Positions 1 through 6,860 of a DNA stretch of 18,318 nucleotides are shown piece by piece. The translations under genes were made by a program, and so were the position numbers. The number at the start of each line of letters is the position of its first letter. The stretch's first letter is position 1. The notes under the pieces were generated by a model. It searched no databases. It was not told the origin of the DNA and was given only the letters and a program-made list of their open reading frames with translations. Source of the stretch: Caccovicinus sp051878975 (GTDB lineage Bacteria > Bacillota > Clostridia > Lachnospirales > Lachnospiraceae); the NCBI GenBank assembly GCA_051878975.1, contig JBJELD010000031.1, forward strand, positions 1-18,318, given 5' to 3'.

Positions 1-67
1 ATTTATTGAATTTTCCAGGCGCATCGGCACTTATTCAAGTGCGAAGTTTGAGTTACATATAAAAGAG

Positions 68-2515
68 GTGTTGAAAATAGAAAACAGTATATTTTTGAAA
101 GAGGATCATTTCATTGTTCATATCGTTCCTGAAACGAAAAGAATACAAAGCGGAAAAACTCATTTGGGAAATGTAACGGATCTGTGCGAAGCAAATTGTC
201 CTGTAGATTGCCTGAAGAATTTGGTGAAAGTTACGGCAGTTTTTCATGACGCAGGAAAAATGGGGCCGGATTTTCAGCAGTACATGGAAGAAATTAAAGA
301 AAAAGGAATAGATGCATACCGGAGGCAGATTGATCATTCCTCCGCGGGAGGCAGAATGATCGAAGCAATTGTGGGGAATAGGCTTGTTGCAAAGATGGCG
401 GCAACAGCTGTCTATTCTCATCATGGACTGCAGGATTGTATTGATATGAATACAGGAAAGACACTTTCGGAAAAGCGAGGTGAAAACGATATTGCATTTA
501 AAATTACGGAAGAAAGATATTATCAGCTCTGCGACAAAACCATTTTGACTCGCTGGCTTTTCCAGGCACATCAGGATGTACAAAAAATGTATCGGAATAT
601 AACAGAAAAGATTGGAGGATGTGAAGCAGAAGGAAAGTACGGGGACATGGAATTTTTTTGGGGTATGTATGAGCGTCTTCTTCTTTCTGTGCTGATAGAC
701 AGCGATTGGAACGATTCTGCAAGTTTTTTTGAAAATGTATCACTTCCGGAAAGATTTTCGGAAGAACAGATGCAGGCGGTCTGGGAAGATATGATTGCAA
801 ATTTTGAGAACTATATGAAGAATTTGAACAGGGGCAGCCGAAAAAGTGTTTTGGACGGCTATCGGAGTGAAATATCTGATTTGTGTTATCAGGCTGCTGG
901 AGAGAAGGCACATCGGTATCTTCTGACTGTTCCGACGGGGGCAGGAAAAACACTCAGCAGTCTGCGGTTTGCTTTGCATCATGCGAAACAATACCGGAAA
1001 AGGCATATTATTTATGCGGCTCCATTTAATGTCATTTTGGAACAAAATGCCGATGAGATTCGAAAAGCAGTGGGCTGCGAAGAATACGTTCTGGAACATC
1101 ATTGCAATGTGGTACAGGAGGACGAGGAACATGAACACATATACAGAAAACTGACAGAAAGCTGGAATTGCCCGATCGTTGTGACTACGGCAGTAGAAAT
1201 GTTGAATACCCTATTTTCTGGGCAGAAAAGTAGTATACGCCGTATGCATAATCTTTGCAACAGTGTGATTATTTTCGATGAGGTACAAGCATTTCCGTTG
1301 TGCTGTACAGACCTATTTCATCTGGCGGTTAATTTTCTTACAGAGTTTTGCAATACAACCGTAGTTCTTTGCTCTGCAACGCAGCCTTCTGTATCCCAAC
1401 GAAAAGAGAATAATGTGATGAAGTGTCGGGAAATGGCAGGAAATATGAACCGATATTTGGATGCATTTCGGCGGGTGGAAATAGAGGATAAACGAGATAT
1501 GCTTCCAGGTGGCATGAACATAGAACAGGCTGCGGAATTTGTTTTGGAGTCTGCTGAAAATTATGATAGTGTGCTTGTGATCTTGAATACGAAAAACGCA
1601 GCGAAGATGCTTTATGAAGCTTTGGCAAAAGGAGAAAAAGCCGGATCTGATTTGTATCATTTGAGCAATAATATGTGCCCGGAGCATCGAAACGATGAAC
1701 TGGAAGCAATCAAAGAAGCGCTGCAGGATGGCAGGCGGGTCATCTGCGTTAGTACACAGCTCATAGAAGCAGGCGTAAATTTTTCGTTCGGGTGTGTGAT
1801 TCGTTCTCTGGCAGGTCTGGACAGTTTGATTCAGGCAGCCGGCCGTTGTAATCGCCATAAAGAAAAGAAAAAACCGGGAAAAGTGTATATTATACAAATG
1901 TCTGGAGAGGCTGAGAAACTGGAGCATTTGTATGAAATAAAAAGAGCGCAGGTTTCTTGTGGCAGGTTTCTGGATGAATTTAACGAAGAATCGGAGAGGT
2001 TTAACGGAGAACGGGAGTCGCAGGAATCTGTCAGAAGGTATTATGATCTGTTTTATGCAGGATTGGAGGAAGAGGAGACGAAATATCCGGTTGTGATCGA
2101 AGGCAGCGTGAAAACAAATCTGGTGGAATTGTTGGGGAAGAACAGGCTGGGAAAAGAGCAGTACCGCCGATGTCACGGAGGCAAAATACCAGAGCTTCCG
2201 CTAAATCAGGCATTCCGGACAGCCGGGGAGAAATTTGAAGCAATATCGGATGATGGAAAGATTTCGGTGGTGATTCCTTATAACCGGACGGCAGAGCAAC
2301 TTATTGCGAAGCTCGAAAAGGGAAATATGTCACTTCCTGAGCAACGAGCAGTTCTTAGAAAACTTCAGCGTTTTACGATCGGCATTTCTCCGTGGATGAA
2401 GGAGAAGCTGAAAGATGCAGTTTATCATGTTGGTGAAGCTGATATACTGGTTTTAAACCGTGATTATTATGATGATAAGACCGGTATAAGCGATAATGGT
2501 GCCTGCCATCAGTAA
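68..2515 (+). CDS. cas3: Type I-C CRISPR-associated helicase/nuclease Cas3
   Basis: Cas3 is recruited to the R-loop formed by the I-C Cascade, and nicks, unwinds and degrades target DNA. The 815-residue frame has the N-terminal HD nuclease: H32 in THLGN, H60-D61 in FHDAGK, H90 in DHSSAGG, H118-H119 in YSHHG, and D211/D213 in DSDW. The SF2 helicase follows: Walker A PTGAGKT at 289-295, DEVQ box at 404-407, SAT at 436-438, and motif VI QAAGRCNR at 589-596. All catalytic motifs are intact and the length is normal for I-C. No in-frame ATG lies near the N-terminus (first Met is residue 65, past the HD pair), so the start is GTG 68 or TTG 71; AAAGAGG sits very close to both. The frame is also open to the left edge. 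The last residues (DNGACHQ) do not resemble the usual family end and lie next to an IS remnant, so the tail may be altered. Family and function are clear; the start is not. Confidence 0.95.
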   Translation: MLKIENSIFLKEDHFIVHIVPETKRIQSGKTHLGNVTDLCEANCPVDCLKNLVKVTAVFHDAGKMGPDFQQYMEEIKEKGIDAYRRQIDHSSAGGRMIEAIVGNRLVAKMAATAVYSHHGLQDCIDMNTGKTLSEKRGENDIAFKITEERYYQLCDKTILTRWLFQAHQDVQKMYRNITEKIGGCEAEGKYGDMEFFWGMYERLLLSVLIDSDWNDSASFFENVSLPERFSEEQMQAVWEDMIANFENYMKNLNRGSRKSVLDGYRSEISDLCYQAAGEKAHRYLLTVPTGAGKTLSSLRFALHHAKQYRKRHIIYAAPFNVILEQNADEIRKAVGCEEYVLEHHCNVVQEDEEHEHIYRKLTESWNCPIVVTTAVEMLNTLFSGQKSSIRRMHNLCNSVIIFDEVQAFPLCCTDLFHLAVNFLTEFCNTTVVLCSATQPSVSQRKENNVMKCREMAGNMNRYLDAFRRVEIEDKRDMLPGGMNIEQAAEFVLESAENYDSVLVILNTKNAAKMLYEALAKGEKAGSDLYHLSNNMCPEHRNDELEAIKEALQDGRRVICVSTQLIEAGVNFSFGCVIRSLAGLDSLIQAAGRCNRHKEKKKPGKVYIIQMSGEAEKLEHLYEIKRAQVSCGRFLDEFNEESERFNGERESQESVRRYYDLFYAGLEEEETKYPVVIEGSVKTNLVELLGKNRLGKEQYRRCHGGKIPELPLNQAFRTAGEKFEAISDDGKISVVIPYNRTAEQLIAKLEKGNMSLPEQRAVLRKLQRFTIGISPWMKEKLKDAVYHVGEADILVLNRDYYDDKTGISDNGACHQ

Positions 2516-2571
2516 AATTGGGAGAGGCCAATAAGATATAATAAATCTTACAAAGAAAGGAGGTGCTTATT

Positions 2572-2691
2572 ATACCACAAAGTTACACGCTAGAATTAAA
2601 AAAGAAGATTGTTCGTCATCATGAAGAAGCAAAAAAGGAGAATTTTTTCTTAAAAAAAGAGGTGGCGTTCTTTGTAAAGGAAATTACATGA
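2572..2691 (+). pseudogene. IS3-family transposase OrfA remnant, internally deleted
   Basis: Forty codons read PQSYTLELKKKIVR-HHEE and then AKKENFFLKKEVAFFVKEIT followed by TGA. The first part matches the beginning of IS3/IS150-type OrfA (helix-turn-helix protein, usual start SYTLELKKKIVRLHEE). The second part matches the usual OrfA C-terminus (ENxFLKKAAAFFAKEID). About 60 residues in between, including most of the HTH, are missing compared with the roughly 100-residue family length. A strong AAGGAGGTG site is retained upstream, but the start codon position now reads ATA. No product is expected. The assignment rests on remembered family sequence. Confidence 0.75.
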
Positions 2692-2762
2692 ACCAGAAGG
2701 CGATTTGTGTTTACCACTTTGGGGGCATTGCTTACAGATGCAAAATCAGAAGTAGGAACTAA
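2688..2762 (+). pseudogene. IS3-family transposase OrfB N-terminal remnant
   Basis: An ATG overlapping the OrfA stop (ATGA) starts MNQKAICVYHFGG and ends at TAA after 24 residues. IS3-family OrfB of this subgroup commonly begins near MNQKAI..YRFI and is made by frameshift from OrfA, so the overlap and the opening residues fit. The DDE catalytic domain is absent. It is a fragment without activity. The call is weaker than for OrfA because the match is short. Confidence 0.5.
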
Positions 2763-2919
2763 TAATTTGATAGATTACCTGCATCAGATTTGCATCATCT
2801 TTATAGATGCGGAACTACGCAGTATCATTGGTTTTAAACATACGATTGATGAGTTTAACTGCTCCAATCTTAAACAGGAACTCTTTGAACAAAAGAAGTA
2901 CAGAGAAAGGAAAATATAG
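2707..2919 (+). CDS. Short hypothetical ORF between the IS remnant and cas5c
   Basis: A GTG-started frame of 70 residues (VFTTLGALLTDAKSEVG ... FEQKKYRERKI) ends 17 bp before the cas5c start. I do not recognise it. It overlaps the OrfB remnant in another frame and has no convincing ribosome binding site, which argues against a functional start at 2707. The composition looks protein-like, with a hydrophobic stretch DYLHQICIIFIDAEL around residues 24-38 and a charged C-terminus. It may therefore be the 3' end of a gene truncated by the IS-associated rearrangement. No function is assigned. Confidence 0.3.
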   Translation: MFTTLGALLTDAKSEVGTNNLIDYLHQICIIFIDAELRSIIGFKHTIDEFNCSNLKQELFEQKKYRERKI

Positions 2920-2936
2920 ACCAGGGAGGTGAAACT

Positions 2937-3674
2937 GTGAAGAAATACAGAAACACCATAGAATTTGAAGTATATGGGAATTATGCATTATTCTCTGATC
3001 CGGTGACGCGTGTGGGAGGAGAAAAGACAAGCTATCATATTCCGACATATGAGGCATTGAAAGGAATTGTGGAAAGCGTATTTTGGAAGCCATCCATAAT
3101 GTGGATTGTCGATGCAGTCCGCATTATGAATCCGATTCAGACAGAGACGAAAGGAGTGCGTCCAATCAGCTATAACGGGGGAAATGAACTGGCATATTAT
3201 ACGTATCTGAAAGATGTGCGTTATCAGATACGGGCTCATTTCGAATTTAATCCGAATCATCCAGAGCTGAAAGGAGACTGGAATGAAAATAAACATCATA
3301 ATATAGCAAAGCGTATGGTAAAACGGGGCGGAAGAAGAGATGTTTTTCTGGGAACAAGGGAATGCCAGGCTTTTGTTGAACCCTGCATTTTTGGAGAAGG
3401 GAACAGCTTTTATGATTCTATGCCGGGAGAACGGTCCTATGGCTTTATGTATCATGGAATTACATATGCGGATGAGGCAATTTTACCGGAAGAAAAAAAT
3501 AAAATGACAGTGAATTTCTGGCGTCCGGTTATGAAAACGGGAGGAATCATAGAATTTATACGTCCTGAAGAATGTATAGAAAAGCGTTTCATTAAAGAAA
3601 TGAGTGTGAGAACATTTGGTAAAAAGAACTTTTCTGGACTGCAGGAGTTTACGGAAGAGGAGGTGGCAGATTGA
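2937..3674 (+). CDS. cas5c: Type I-C Cas5c (Cas5d) crRNA endoribonuclease / Cascade subunit
   Basis: In type I-C, which lacks Cas6, Cas5c cuts pre-crRNA within each repeat and stays bound to the 5' handle as a Cascade subunit. The 245-residue protein has the family opening (TIEFEVYGNYALFSDPVTR, residues 7-25), the SYHIPTYEALKGIVESVFW segment (32-50) and a basic ENKHHNIAKRM stretch (117-127). K119 and H120 correspond by position to the Lys-His pair implicated in catalysis in characterised Cas5d enzymes. C-terminal NFWRPVMKTGGIIEF is also typical. The start is GTG at 2937, preceded by GGGAGGTGAA at good spacing. The stop overlaps the TTG start of cas8c (TTGA), implying translational coupling. 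The gene looks intact despite the IS remnant upstream. Confidence 0.93.
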   Translation: MKKYRNTIEFEVYGNYALFSDPVTRVGGEKTSYHIPTYEALKGIVESVFWKPSIMWIVDAVRIMNPIQTETKGVRPISYNGGNELAYYTYLKDVRYQIRAHFEFNPNHPELKGDWNENKHHNIAKRMVKRGGRRDVFLGTRECQAFVEPCIFGEGNSFYDSMPGERSYGFMYHGITYADEAILPEEKNKMTVNFWRPVMKTGGIIEFIRPEECIEKRFIKEMSVRTFGKKNFSGLQEFTEEEVAD

Positions 3675-5677
3675 GCTGGGCAGAAGATCTGCTTGAATTG
3701 TATGAGAAAAACAATTCGAAAGTGGGAATCATTGAATATAAAGTATATAAGAAAAAGGAGAAAACGGAAAGAATTCCTTTTGTATTACTGCCTCCCTTTC
3801 ATACCACGGTGATTGCGCAGATTGAGGTAACAATTGATGAAAGGGGGAATTTTCTGCGGGCATCGCAGGTAGATAACGAAGACAAAATGACTGTTATACC
3901 GGTGACGGAAAAATCCGGAAGCCGTACAGCCGGGAAAGAGCCGCATCCATTGTGTGATAATCTGCAATATCTGGCGGGAGATTACGGGCAGTATGTAAAA
4001 GATGAAAGCGAAGCAGAGGTGTGCTATGAGCTTTATATTCAGGCTCTGGAGCAATGGCATTTGTCATCATATACGCACAAAAAAGTTGATGCGATTTATG
4101 CTTATCTGAAGAAAAGGACCTTAATAAAAGATCTGGTAAAAGCAAAAATTTTGGTTCTGGGAGAAGATGGAACTCTGGACGAAATGGTAAAGATAAAGAA
4201 TATGAATCAAAACAAAGCTTTTGTTCGTTTTGTTGTCAGACAGAGAGTGTCTGAACAGATTTCAGAGGATGCCTGCTGGAAGGACCGGTCTCTGCAGGCG
4301 TGCTTTATAGAATATTATCGTTCTATGCAGGGAACAAAAGAACTGGATTATCTGACTGGAAAGCAGGAATCTCCCTCCTATCTTCATTCAAGAAAGATAA
4401 GAAATGAGGGGGATGGAGCTAAATTGATTTCCTCTAATGACGATAACGGCTTTACTTATCGGGGACGTTTTACGAAAAAGGACCAGGCATTTTCTATTGG
4501 AAGTGAAACCTCTCAGAAAATACATAATGCATTGAAATGGATTATAAGAAAGCAGGGGCAAAGTTTTGACTCTTTGACCATTGTGGTCTGGGAATCTGGT
4601 TCAGCCGTTATGCCGTTGTGGAATGTGGATACAGAAACGGTGAGTTCCGGGATACCGGAAACCGACAGCCATGAAGTGTCAGAAAAAAATGAGACGTTTT
4701 TATTCATTGACGAATTTGCTGAGGAATACATGGAAGATGAAAAACGGGAATATGTTTCAGACGAAAATCCAATAACCGCAGAGCATTTTTATCAGGCATT
4801 GAACGGATATAAAAAACGGGTAGATAACACATCAAAGATGATTTTGATGGCATTTGACGCGGCAACAACCGGTCGTCTTGCTCTGACCGAGTATAAAATG
4901 CTGGATACTGCCCGATATCTGGAGAATATAGAAAAATGGCATATGCAGTGTGCCTGGTTACATGGAAAAATAAAGGATGGAGAGAAAAAATGGTATTATG
5001 GTGTTCCGGGTGTGAAGGATATTGCGGATATTCTTTACGGGTCGGAGACAAAGGGCCTGTTAATGATCAATGATAAGAACAAAAAAAGAATGTATGCGGA
5101 GATCGGAAAGCGGTTAATTCCCTGCATATGGGATGGGAGGGATATTCCCTGGGATTTGGTGAATCTGGCAGTCAATCGGGCATCTGCACCACAGGCTTAT
5201 AAAGAATTCTATAACTGGAAAAGAGTTCTGGCGTTGGCATGCTCTTTTGTAAAAAAATATAGATTCGACAAAAAGAAGGAGGAATGGAATATGGCATTGG
5301 ACAAGAATTGCAGCGACAGAAATTATTTATATGGAAGGCTGCTTGCGGTGGCGGATCGGATTGAATATAAAACGTATCTCATGGAAAATGATGCCGGACG
5401 AATAACAAATGCGAAACGATACATGAGTACTTTTGCGCAGAGACCATTTGAAACCTGGAAGGTAATAGAAGAAAACATACAGCCGTATCTTAGTAAGCTT
5501 CCGGCGGCAGAAAGGCGATATTATGAAAATCTAATTGACAGCATCTGCCAATTATTTGATGTGAACAGTTTTCTGGAGAATCAGCAGCTGGATGGTTTGT
5601 ATCTGCTGGGATTTCACAGTCAGTCGTTTGACTTGAGACGATACAAAAAAGAAGAGAAAGGAACGGAGGAAAAATAA
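3671..5677 (+). CDS. cas8c: Type I-C Cascade large subunit Cas8c (Csd1)
   Basis: Cas8c is the large subunit that reads the PAM and helps open target DNA. The 668-residue protein has the Csd1-type N-terminus, with PFVLLPPFHTTVIAQIEVTID at about residues 36-56. A middle segment with TARYLENIEKWHMQCAWLHG resembles the conserved Csd1 WH..C.W region. An alpha-helical C-terminus begins near DRNYLYGRLLAVADRIEY. The start is TTG 3671, supported by GAGGAGG nine bases upstream and by the 4-base overlap with the cas5c stop. The stop TAA directly abuts the cas7c ATG. An internal start for Cas11c lies near the 3' end. No frameshift or stop was seen. Confidence 0.93.
   Translation: MSWAEDLLELYEKNNSKVGIIEYKVYKKKEKTERIPFVLLPPFHTTVIAQIEVTIDERGNFLRASQVDNEDKMTVIPVTEKSGSRTAGKEPHPLCDNLQYLAGDYGQYVKDESEAEVCYELYIQALEQWHLSSYTHKKVDAIYAYLKKRTLIKDLVKAKILVLGEDGTLDEMVKIKNMNQNKAFVRFVVRQRVSEQISEDACWKDRSLQACFIEYYRSMQGTKELDYLTGKQESPSYLHSRKIRNEGDGAKLISSNDDNGFTYRGRFTKKDQAFSIGSETSQKIHNALKWIIRKQGQSFDSLTIVVWESGSAVMPLWNVDTETVSSGIPETDSHEVSEKNETFLFIDEFAEEYMEDEKREYVSDENPITAEHFYQALNGYKKRVDNTSKMILMAFDAATTGRLALTEYKMLDTARYLENIEKWHMQCAWLHGKIKDGEKKWYYGVPGVKDIADILYGSETKGLLMINDKNKKRMYAEIGKRLIPCIWDGRDIPWDLVNLAVNRASAPQAYKEFYNWKRVLALACSFVKKYRFDKKKEEWNMALDKNCSDRNYLYGRLLAVADRIEYKTYLMENDAGRITNAKRYMSTFAQRPFETWKVIEENIQPYLSKLPAAERRYYENLIDSICQLFDVNSFLENQQLDGLYLLGFHSQSFDLRRYKKEEKGTEEK
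5291..5677 (+). CDS. cas11c: Probable Cas11c small subunit, internal translation product of cas8c
   Basis: In type I-C systems the small Cascade subunit Cas11c is made from an internal start within cas8c. Here an in-frame ATG at 5291 is preceded by AAGGAGG at 5276-5282, an 8-base spacing that is close to ideal and much better than chance for coding sequence. It gives a 128-residue protein (MALDKNCSDRNYLYGRLLAV ...) ending at the cas8c stop, the expected size and position. The sequence is predicted to be largely helical, including DRNYLYGRLLAVADRIEYKT and the PYLSKLPAAERRYYENLI region. The start and ribosome binding site are seen directly. Production as a separate protein is inferred from the family. 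Confidence 0.75.
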   Translation: MALDKNCSDRNYLYGRLLAVADRIEYKTYLMENDAGRITNAKRYMSTFAQRPFETWKVIEENIQPYLSKLPAAERRYYENLIDSICQLFDVNSFLENQQLDGLYLLGFHSQSFDLRRYKKEEKGTEEK

Positions 5678-6526
5678 ATGAGCGCATTAAAAGGAAAAAT
5701 TGATTTTACATTATTTATTAGTGTATGTAATGCAAACCCGAATGGAGATCCACTGAATGGAAACCGCCCCAGAATTAATCTGGACGGTTATGGAGAAATT
5801 TCAGATGTTTGCATTAAAAGAAAAATCAGAAATCGTTTCCAGGATTTGGGACAAAAAGTATTTGTGCAGTCAGATGACCGCTCGGATGATGGATTTCGAA
5901 GCCTGAAGGAGAGAGCAGACGGTTTTGGCAGATTAAAAGAGGCTCTTACCAAGAAAAAAACAGACAGGGATGTTTGTGCTCAAATTGCATGTGAAAAATG
6001 GATTGACGTGAGAAGTTTTGGACAGGTATTTGCTTTTAAAGGAGAGAATGTTTCTTTTGGAGTGAGGGGGCCCGTGTCGATTCATCAGGCAGTAAGTTTG
6101 TCACCAGTAGATATTATTAGCATGCAGATTACAAAAAGTGTCAACAGCGAGGCAAAAGATACGAAAGCATCGGATACGATGGGGACAAAACACAGAATCG
6201 GATATGCAGTTTATAAGGTTATGGGCAGTGTGAATGTCCAGCTGGCAGAAAAAACCGGTTTTTCTCAGGAGGATGCAGATTTGCTGAAAGAAGCATTAAA
6301 AACGTTGTTTGAGAATGATGCGTCATCCGCAAGGCCAGAGGGAAGCATGGAGGTGTGCCGAATGTACTGGTGGCAACATAAGGAGAAAACTCCGGCAGCG
6401 TCCAGTGGAATGATTCAGAGAAGTTTTCATATAAATGAGGTCAGACGGGCGAAAGATTTTAAAGATTATGAAATCAGCTGGAACTTGGAGGGGTGTGTAA
6501 AGCCGGAGGTGTATGATTTTGTATGA
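5678..6526 (+). CDS. cas7c: Type I-C Cascade backbone subunit Cas7c (Csd2)
   Basis: Cas7c forms the helical backbone that holds the crRNA spacer. The 282-residue protein shows the Csd2 hallmark NANPNGDPLNGNRPRINL at residues 18-35, then SDVCIKRKIRNR (42-53). It also has FGVRGPVSIHQAVSLSPVD and the thumb-like ITKSVNSEAKDTKASDTMGTKH segment, where type I-C members normally have iTrs and a conserved kkH. The ATG at 5678 follows the cas8c TAA directly and has GGAGG upstream at 5665-5669. Length and motifs are normal. The 3' end contains GGAGG and an overlapping ATG (6513) that would have started cas4, now a remnant. Confidence 0.95.
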   Translation: MSALKGKIDFTLFISVCNANPNGDPLNGNRPRINLDGYGEISDVCIKRKIRNRFQDLGQKVFVQSDDRSDDGFRSLKERADGFGRLKEALTKKKTDRDVCAQIACEKWIDVRSFGQVFAFKGENVSFGVRGPVSIHQAVSLSPVDIISMQITKSVNSEAKDTKASDTMGTKHRIGYAVYKVMGSVNVQLAEKTGFSQEDADLLKEALKTLFENDASSARPEGSMEVCRMYWWQHKEKTPAASSGMIQRSFHINEVRRAKDFKDYEISWNLEGCVKPEVYDFV

Positions 6527-6590
6527 TGAAGATGATTTTCTTCATCTATCCGGAATTTAGCATTTTACATTTTGCCGCCGGCCGTGGGCA
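6513..6590 (+). pseudogene. cas4: cas4 remnant (N-terminus with internal stop)
   Basis: In the +3 frame overlapping the cas7c stop, an ATG with GGAGG just upstream begins MILYDEDDFLHLSGI, then TAG at 6558-6560, then HFTFCRRPWA. This matches the start of type I-C Cas4 (DDFL.LSGIQHF.FCRRQWALIHIEQQW), with the Gln codon CAG changed to TAG and a Gln changed to Pro. The similarity stops after the WA pair and the rest of the roughly 200-residue gene is missing, including the other cluster cysteines and the nuclease motifs. Cas4 would have worked with Cas1-Cas2 in PAM-correct spacer processing. The remnant lies exactly where cas4 sits in complete I-C operons. Confidence 0.85.
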
Positions 6591-6629
6591 GGAGATCTGA
6601 ATGAGTATTCGCCGTTTTTTGCAAAATAA
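6591..6629 (+). pseudogene. cas1: Probable cas1 3'-end remnant
   Basis: Directly after the Cas4 fragment, and in the same frame, the codons read GDLNEYSPFFAK followed by TAA. Type I-C Cas1 proteins typically end with a RGDL..YPPFxxx tail, so this is most simply read as the last dozen residues of Cas1 joined to the Cas4 N-terminus by a deletion that removed everything between. The match is short and rests on remembered family endings. The position, just before a putative cas2 tail, supports it. Confidence 0.55.
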
Positions 6630-6630
6630 A

Positions 6631-6708
6631 AGCAAAGTGAGATATGTTGGAGAGAAAATGATTTTTGACCTGTCAAAGACATTGATTTTTAGTGCGAATA
6701 TCATGTAA
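6631..6708 (+). pseudogene. cas2: Possible cas2 3'-end remnant
   Basis: After the putative cas1 stop, another frame reads SKVRYVGEKMIFDLSKTLIF, continuing SANIM to a TAA. Type I-C Cas2 proteins end with a pattern like (S)KVEHVGxKxxxDLxxTLIF, so this fits a slightly diverged Cas2 C-terminus. The catalytic N-terminal strand of Cas2 is not present. The usual stop right after LIF may have been lost in the T-run at 6686-6690. This is the weakest of the three adaptation-gene remnants. Confidence 0.4.
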
Positions 6709-6860
6709 ACAGAAATTGTCTGAGGATTCGCACCAGATTCCACCGTTTTATTCGGAGAAATTGGATTTTAATATTATGAACAAACGAAAAAATTGAGCGT
6801 TTTTTGGCGAAATGTATTATAATATTGAGTAAAACTTTTAGAAAATTGTCAAGTTTTGCT
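6709..6860 (+). promoter_or_regulatory. CRISPR leader with array promoter
   Basis: This AT-rich, apparently non-coding stretch sits at the 5' end of the array in the same orientation as the repeats, so it is the leader. TTGAGC at 6793-6798 pairs with TATTAT at 6815-6820 (16-base spacing) or the overlapping TATAAT at 6818-6823 (19 bases). Transcription would begin around 6830, about 30 bases before the first repeat. No transcription start has been measured. Confidence 0.6.

Larger units (their letters stand above)
2519..2762 (+). mobile_element. Degenerate IS3-family insertion sequence between cas3 and cas5c
   Basis: The stretch after the cas3 stop carries remnants of OrfA and OrfB in the expected order and overlap, but is only about 250 bp against roughly 1.2-1.5 kb for a complete IS3 element. 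I could not identify matching terminal inverted repeats or a target-site duplication, so both boundaries are approximate. The element splits the usually compact cas3-cas5c junction, and could affect transcription or translational coupling of the downstream Cascade genes. A TATAAT at 2537-2542 has no good -35 partner. Confidence 0.65.

Noticed and set aside
3..62. Possible tail of an upstream gene (frame ending with TAA at 60-62)
   Set aside because: Only 19 residues are visible and they match nothing I recognise; the left edge prevents a decision.
1313..2176. 287-codon minus-strand frame inside cas3
   Set aside because: Antisense shadow of the helicase domain, which carries intact motifs on the plus strand.
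2516..2936. Toxin-antitoxin pair or extra cas gene between cas3 and cas5c
   Set aside because: The first part matches IS3 OrfA/OrfB pieces, and the remaining ORF has no toxin, antitoxin or Cas motifs.
6665..6676. TTGAC-ct-GTCAA palindrome as an operator
   Set aside because: It falls within the putative Cas2 remnant (codons for DLSK) and is far from the array promoter, so chance is the simpler explanation.
6546..6743. 65-codon minus-strand frame in the cas7c-array interval
   Set aside because: No binding site or recognisable domain, and the plus strand explains the region as cas4/cas1/cas2 remnants and leader.
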